The notes below the pieces were generated by a model, which worked only from the letters and a program-made list of their open reading frames with translations, ran no database searches and was not told the origin of the DNA. The translations under genes and the position numbers were made by a program. 7,204 nt of DNA, taken from NCBI GenBank assembly GCA_003246795.1, contig QKCS01000268.1:1-7204 (forward strand), given 5' to 3'. Position 1 is the first letter of the stretch. Each line of letters begins with the position of its first letter. Shown here in pieces: positions 5,078 through 7,204 of the stretch. Origin of the DNA: Alphaproteobacteria bacterium. GTDB taxonomy: Bacteria; Pseudomonadota; Alphaproteobacteria; Micropepsales; Micropepsaceae.

Positions 5078-6720
5078 GCGGCGCGCGGCATCGCGCGGTC
5101 GACGATTCCGTTCAGATCGATTTCAGCGTCGAACGCGCCGTAGGTGCGCGACGGGACGTCGCCGAGGCGCGTTGCGACGAATGCGTCTCCGACAATGTTC
5201 GGTGCGTAGCTGGTCAGCAGGGCTGCTTGAAGTGCGAGCGCGAGATCCTCGACCAGGCGTCGCGCATGTGGTTCCACGGCGCCGGTAAGACGCTGCTTGG
5301 CTTTTTCGATGGCGTTGTCCAGCGCCTTGTGACCGCCCTTGGCCGCATCGAGTTCGGCGAAGAGCGCGTCGGCGGTTTGCGGCTCGCGCGAAAGCGCGCG
5401 CAAAACGTCGAGGCAGATGACGTTGCCCGAACCTTCCCAGATCGAATTCAGGGGCGATTGACGATAGAGGCGCGGCAGGATTGATTCTTCGACATAGCCG
5501 GCGCCCCCATGGCACTCCATCGCTTCGTAGACGAAGTTCACGACGCGTTTGTTCAGCCAGTATTTGCCGATGGGCGTGGCGATGCGGGAGAAGAGGGCGG
5601 CCGCTTCGTTCTTGCCCTCGTCGAACGAGCGCGCGATGCGGAAGGCGAGGGTCGTCGCCGCTTCGCTTTCGAGCGCAAGGTCGGCGAGCACGCGCGACAT
5701 GAGCGGCTGGTCGACGAGCTTGCGCTGAAACGCCGTGCGGTGCGAGGTGTGCCAGAGCGCTTGGGCGAGCGCTTGGCGCATATAGGCGGCGGGCGCAACC
5801 GTGCAGTCGAGGCGCGTGTGATGCACCATCTCGATGATCGTGCGCACACCGCGGCCTTCCTCACCGACCCGACGCGCGTAGGCGTCGTGGTACTCGATTT
5901 CCGATGACGCGTTGGCGCGGTCGCCCAGCTTGTCCTTGAGCCGCATAATGTGCATCGCATTGCGCTCGCCGTCCGGCTTCCAGCGCGGCACGAGGAAACA
6001 GGTGAGACCCTTGTCGGTGTAGGCAAGCGTCAGGAAGGCGTCGCACATCGGCGCGGAGCAGAACCACTTGTGTCCGCTGAGCGTGAATGCGCCATCGCCC
6101 GTCGGCGTCGCATTGGTCGTGTTCGCGCGCACGTCCGAGCCGCCCTGTTTCTCCGTCATGGCCATGCCGATGGTCGCGCCGCGCTTGCGCGCGGCCGGTT
6201 CCGACGTCGGATCGTAGACGCCGCCGGCGATGCGCGGCGCCCATTCGGCGGCGAGATCGGGCTGATGGCGAAGCGCGGGCAGGGCCGCGTAAGTCATCGT
6301 CATGGGGCAGCAAACGCCCTGTTCGACTTGGGCCATCATGTAGAGGATCGCGGCATGGCCGACGTGGCCGCCTTCCGGAACGCTCCAGGCCAGCGATGCA
6401 AAACCCCCGCCGAGGCCAAGCTCCATCAGCTTGTGATAGGCGGGATGGAAGGCGACTTCGTCGATGCGGCGACCGAAGCGGTCGAATGTCTTGAGCTCGG
6501 GCGGATTGCGGTTGGCGTCGAAACTCAATGCGATCGTTTCGGCCGCGCCTGCGCGTTCGCCGAAGGCCGTCAAACGGACGTCGTGCATGGCCGCGCCTTC
6601 GCGCGCGACCGCGTCAACCAGGACGGCGTCGGACGTGAAGAGGTTTACGTTTTCGAACGGCGGCGGTTGATTGGTTACGTTGTGCGTGGCCAGTTCCGAC
6701 CGCGGTTTGAAAGGTGCCAT
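5074..6720 (-). CDS. aidB: AidB-family acyl-CoA dehydrogenase
   Basis: The 548-aa product matches E. coli AidB (541 aa) along its length. AidB is an FAD-dependent acyl-CoA dehydrogenase homologue of the alkylation (Ada) response, with weak isovaleryl-CoA dehydrogenase activity and DNA binding. The AidB-type N-terminus is clear: THNVTNQPPPFENVNLF (12-28). Next come MTEKQGGSDV (188-197) and GHKWFCSAP (216-224), the usual FAD/substrate-binding stretch; RLKDKLGDRANAS (260-272); HGGAGYVEES (404-413); and NSIWEGSGN (425-433), whose Glu429 fits the catalytic base of acyl-CoA dehydrogenases. A region of about 100 residues after 440 corresponds to AidB's extra C-terminal, DNA-contacting domain; whether its binding residues persist I cannot judge. 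The ATG at 6720 has a good Shine-Dalgarno. Outside enterobacteria many AidB-like proteins may serve in acyl-CoA metabolism, so the family call is firm and the DNA-protection role is not. No ada or alkB gene is nearby. The gene lies 47 nt downstream of lipB on the same strand. Confidence 0.9.
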   Translation of the reverse strand: MAPFKPRSELATHNVTNQPPPFENVNLFTSDAVLVDAVAREGAAMHDVRLTAFGERAGAAETIALSFDANRNPPELKTFDRFGRRIDEVAFHPAYHKLMELGLGGGFASLAWSVPEGGHVGHAAILYMMAQVEQGVCCPMTMTYAALPALRHQPDLAAEWAPRIAGGVYDPTSEPAARKRGATIGMAMTEKQGGSDVRANTTNATPTGDGAFTLSGHKWFCSAPMCDAFLTLAYTDKGLTCFLVPRWKPDGERNAMHIMRLKDKLGDRANASSEIEYHDAYARRVGEEGRGVRTIIEMVHHTRLDCTVAPAAYMRQALAQALWHTSHRTAFQRKLVDQPLMSRVLADLALESEAATTLAFRIARSFDEGKNEAAALFSRIATPIGKYWLNKRVVNFVYEAMECHGGAGYVEESILPRLYRQSPLNSIWEGSGNVICLDVLRALSREPQTADALFAELDAAKGGHKALDNAIEKAKQRLTGAVEPHARRLVEDLALALQAALLTSYAPNIVGDAFVATRLGDVPSRTYGAFDAEIDLNGIVDRAMPRAA

Positions 6721-6727
6721 CGCGTTT

Positions 6728-6733
6728 CCTTCC
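6728..6733 (-). promoter_or_regulatory. Shine-Dalgarno of the aidB-like gene
   Basis: On the - strand GGAAGG lies 7 nt before the ATG at 6720, within the 47-nt gap after lipB. It supports the chosen start. Confidence 0.7.
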
Positions 6734-6767
6734 GGTGCGCCCCGCGCTTTTGGGCGGCGGTTTGTTT

Positions 6768-7204
6768 TCAGGTCGGCAGGACTTCCTGCGGTTCGTGGCC
6801 GCGTTCGTCTACTGTCGGGCCGAACACATCTTCGAAGGCCGCGCGCAACGCCACGTCGACGTCCGACATCGTTGCGGTGATCCCAAGATCGGCGAGGCTC
6901 GTGACGCCGTGGATGCCGCAGGGGACGATGCCCGAGAAATGTTCAAGGTCGGGTTCCACGTTGAACGAGACGCCGTGAAAGGTCACGCCCCGGCGCACCC
7001 GAATGCCGAGCGCTGCGATCTTGTCTTCGCGGCGGCCGCCCGGACGTGCGACCCAAATGCCGATCCGGCCTTCGCGCCGTTCGCCGCGCATGTTGAACGC
7101 GGCGAGCGTGCGGATGAGCCACTCTTCGAGATCGCGAACGAAGCGGCGCACATCGTTGCCGCGCTGGCGCAGGTCCATCATCACGTAGCACACACGCTGG
7201 CCGG
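6768..7204 (-). CDS. lipB: Lipoyl(octanoyl) transferase LipB, 5' truncated by window end
   Basis: LipB moves octanoate from octanoyl-ACP to the lipoyl domains of 2-oxoacid dehydrogenases and the glycine cleavage H protein, the first step of lipoate assembly in the cytoplasm; LipA then adds sulphur. The frame is open to the window edge and reads GQRVCYVMMDL, matching the end of the family's HGPGQ motif, so the GTG at 7191-7193 is internal and the N-terminus is missing. The catalytic pair is visible: Lys in REDKIAALGIRV (codon 7020-7022) and Cys in GIVPCGI (codon 6918-6920). Other family blocks are GRIGIWV, TFHGVSFNV and GVTSLADLG. The stop is TGA at 6768-6770. About 145 residues are present out of a usual 210-240. 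The aidB-like gene follows 47 nt downstream on the same strand, possibly on one transcript. Confidence 0.95.
   Translation of the reverse strand, partial: GQRVCYVMMDLRQRGNDVRRFVRDLEEWLIRTLAAFNMRGERREGRIGIWVARPGGRREDKIAALGIRVRRGVTFHGVSFNVEPDLEHFSGIVPCGIHGVTSLADLGITATMSDVDVALRAAFEDVFGPTVDERGHEPQEVLPT

Noticed and set aside
6732..6767. Possible terminator between lipB and the aidB-like gene
   Set aside because: A 5-bp CGCCC/GGGCG pairing exists on the - strand, but the loop is 9 nt and no T-run follows, so it is too weak to call.
5950..6978. 342-codon open frame on the + strand
   Set aside because: It is antisense to aidB and lipB, has no recognisable domain, and its composition is typical of a shadow frame.

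Overview
The window is GC-rich, tightly packed bacterial chromosomal DNA that looks alphaproteobacterial. The basis is family resemblance: the EF-P motif HPGKGTP, the EpmA N-terminus SPWWSR…ADRRPFLLARNRI, and GC-rich third codon positions with several GTG starts. The exact genus cannot be read from the sequence. No RNA genes, insertion sequences, phage genes, CRISPR arrays or defence genes are visible. Content is housekeeping or metabolic, and I found no convincing undescribed system.

Layout: (1) 1-1533 (+), the C-terminal part of an insulinase-family (M16) metallopeptidase whose N-terminal catalytic half lies upstream of the window. (2) 1536-3631 (-), a two-gene operon epmA-epmB with an ATGA overlap; it makes (R)-beta-lysine (EpmB) and attaches it to elongation factor P (EpmA). 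(3) 3632-3766, the only sizeable intergenic region (135 bp), a divergent control region with a candidate promoter, a GC hairpin and a strong Shine-Dalgarno for efp. (4) 3767-4336 (+), efp, encoding EF-P with the modifiable lysine at position 34. (5) 4340-5077 (+), a short-chain dehydrogenase/reductase starting 3 nt after efp. (6) 5074-6720 (-), an AidB-type acyl-CoA dehydrogenase converging on the SDR gene, both ending in the same CTAG palindrome. (7) 6768-7204 (-), lipB (octanoyltransferase), cut by the window end and lying 47 nt upstream of the aidB-like gene on the same strand.

The coherent unit is the centre of the window. EF-P and the two enzymes that install beta-lysine on it sit head to head around one intergenic region. 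Diagnostic residues support a working pathway: Lys34 in EF-P, the CxxxCxxC radical-SAM cluster and a PLP-lysine motif in EpmB, and the beta-lysine-associated Ala in motif 3 of EpmA. EF-P relieves ribosome stalling at polyproline, and two other proteins here (the M16 peptidase and the AidB-like protein) contain PPP runs. No epmC (EF-P hydroxylase) is in the window. The M16, SDR, AidB-like and LipB genes have no evident functional link to EF-P.

Gene junctions are minimal: a 2-nt gap between the convergent M16 and epmB genes, a 4-bp overlap of epmA with epmB, 3 nt between efp and the SDR gene, and a 4-bp overlap of the convergent SDR and aidB-like genes. No intrinsic terminator is recognisable at any of them.
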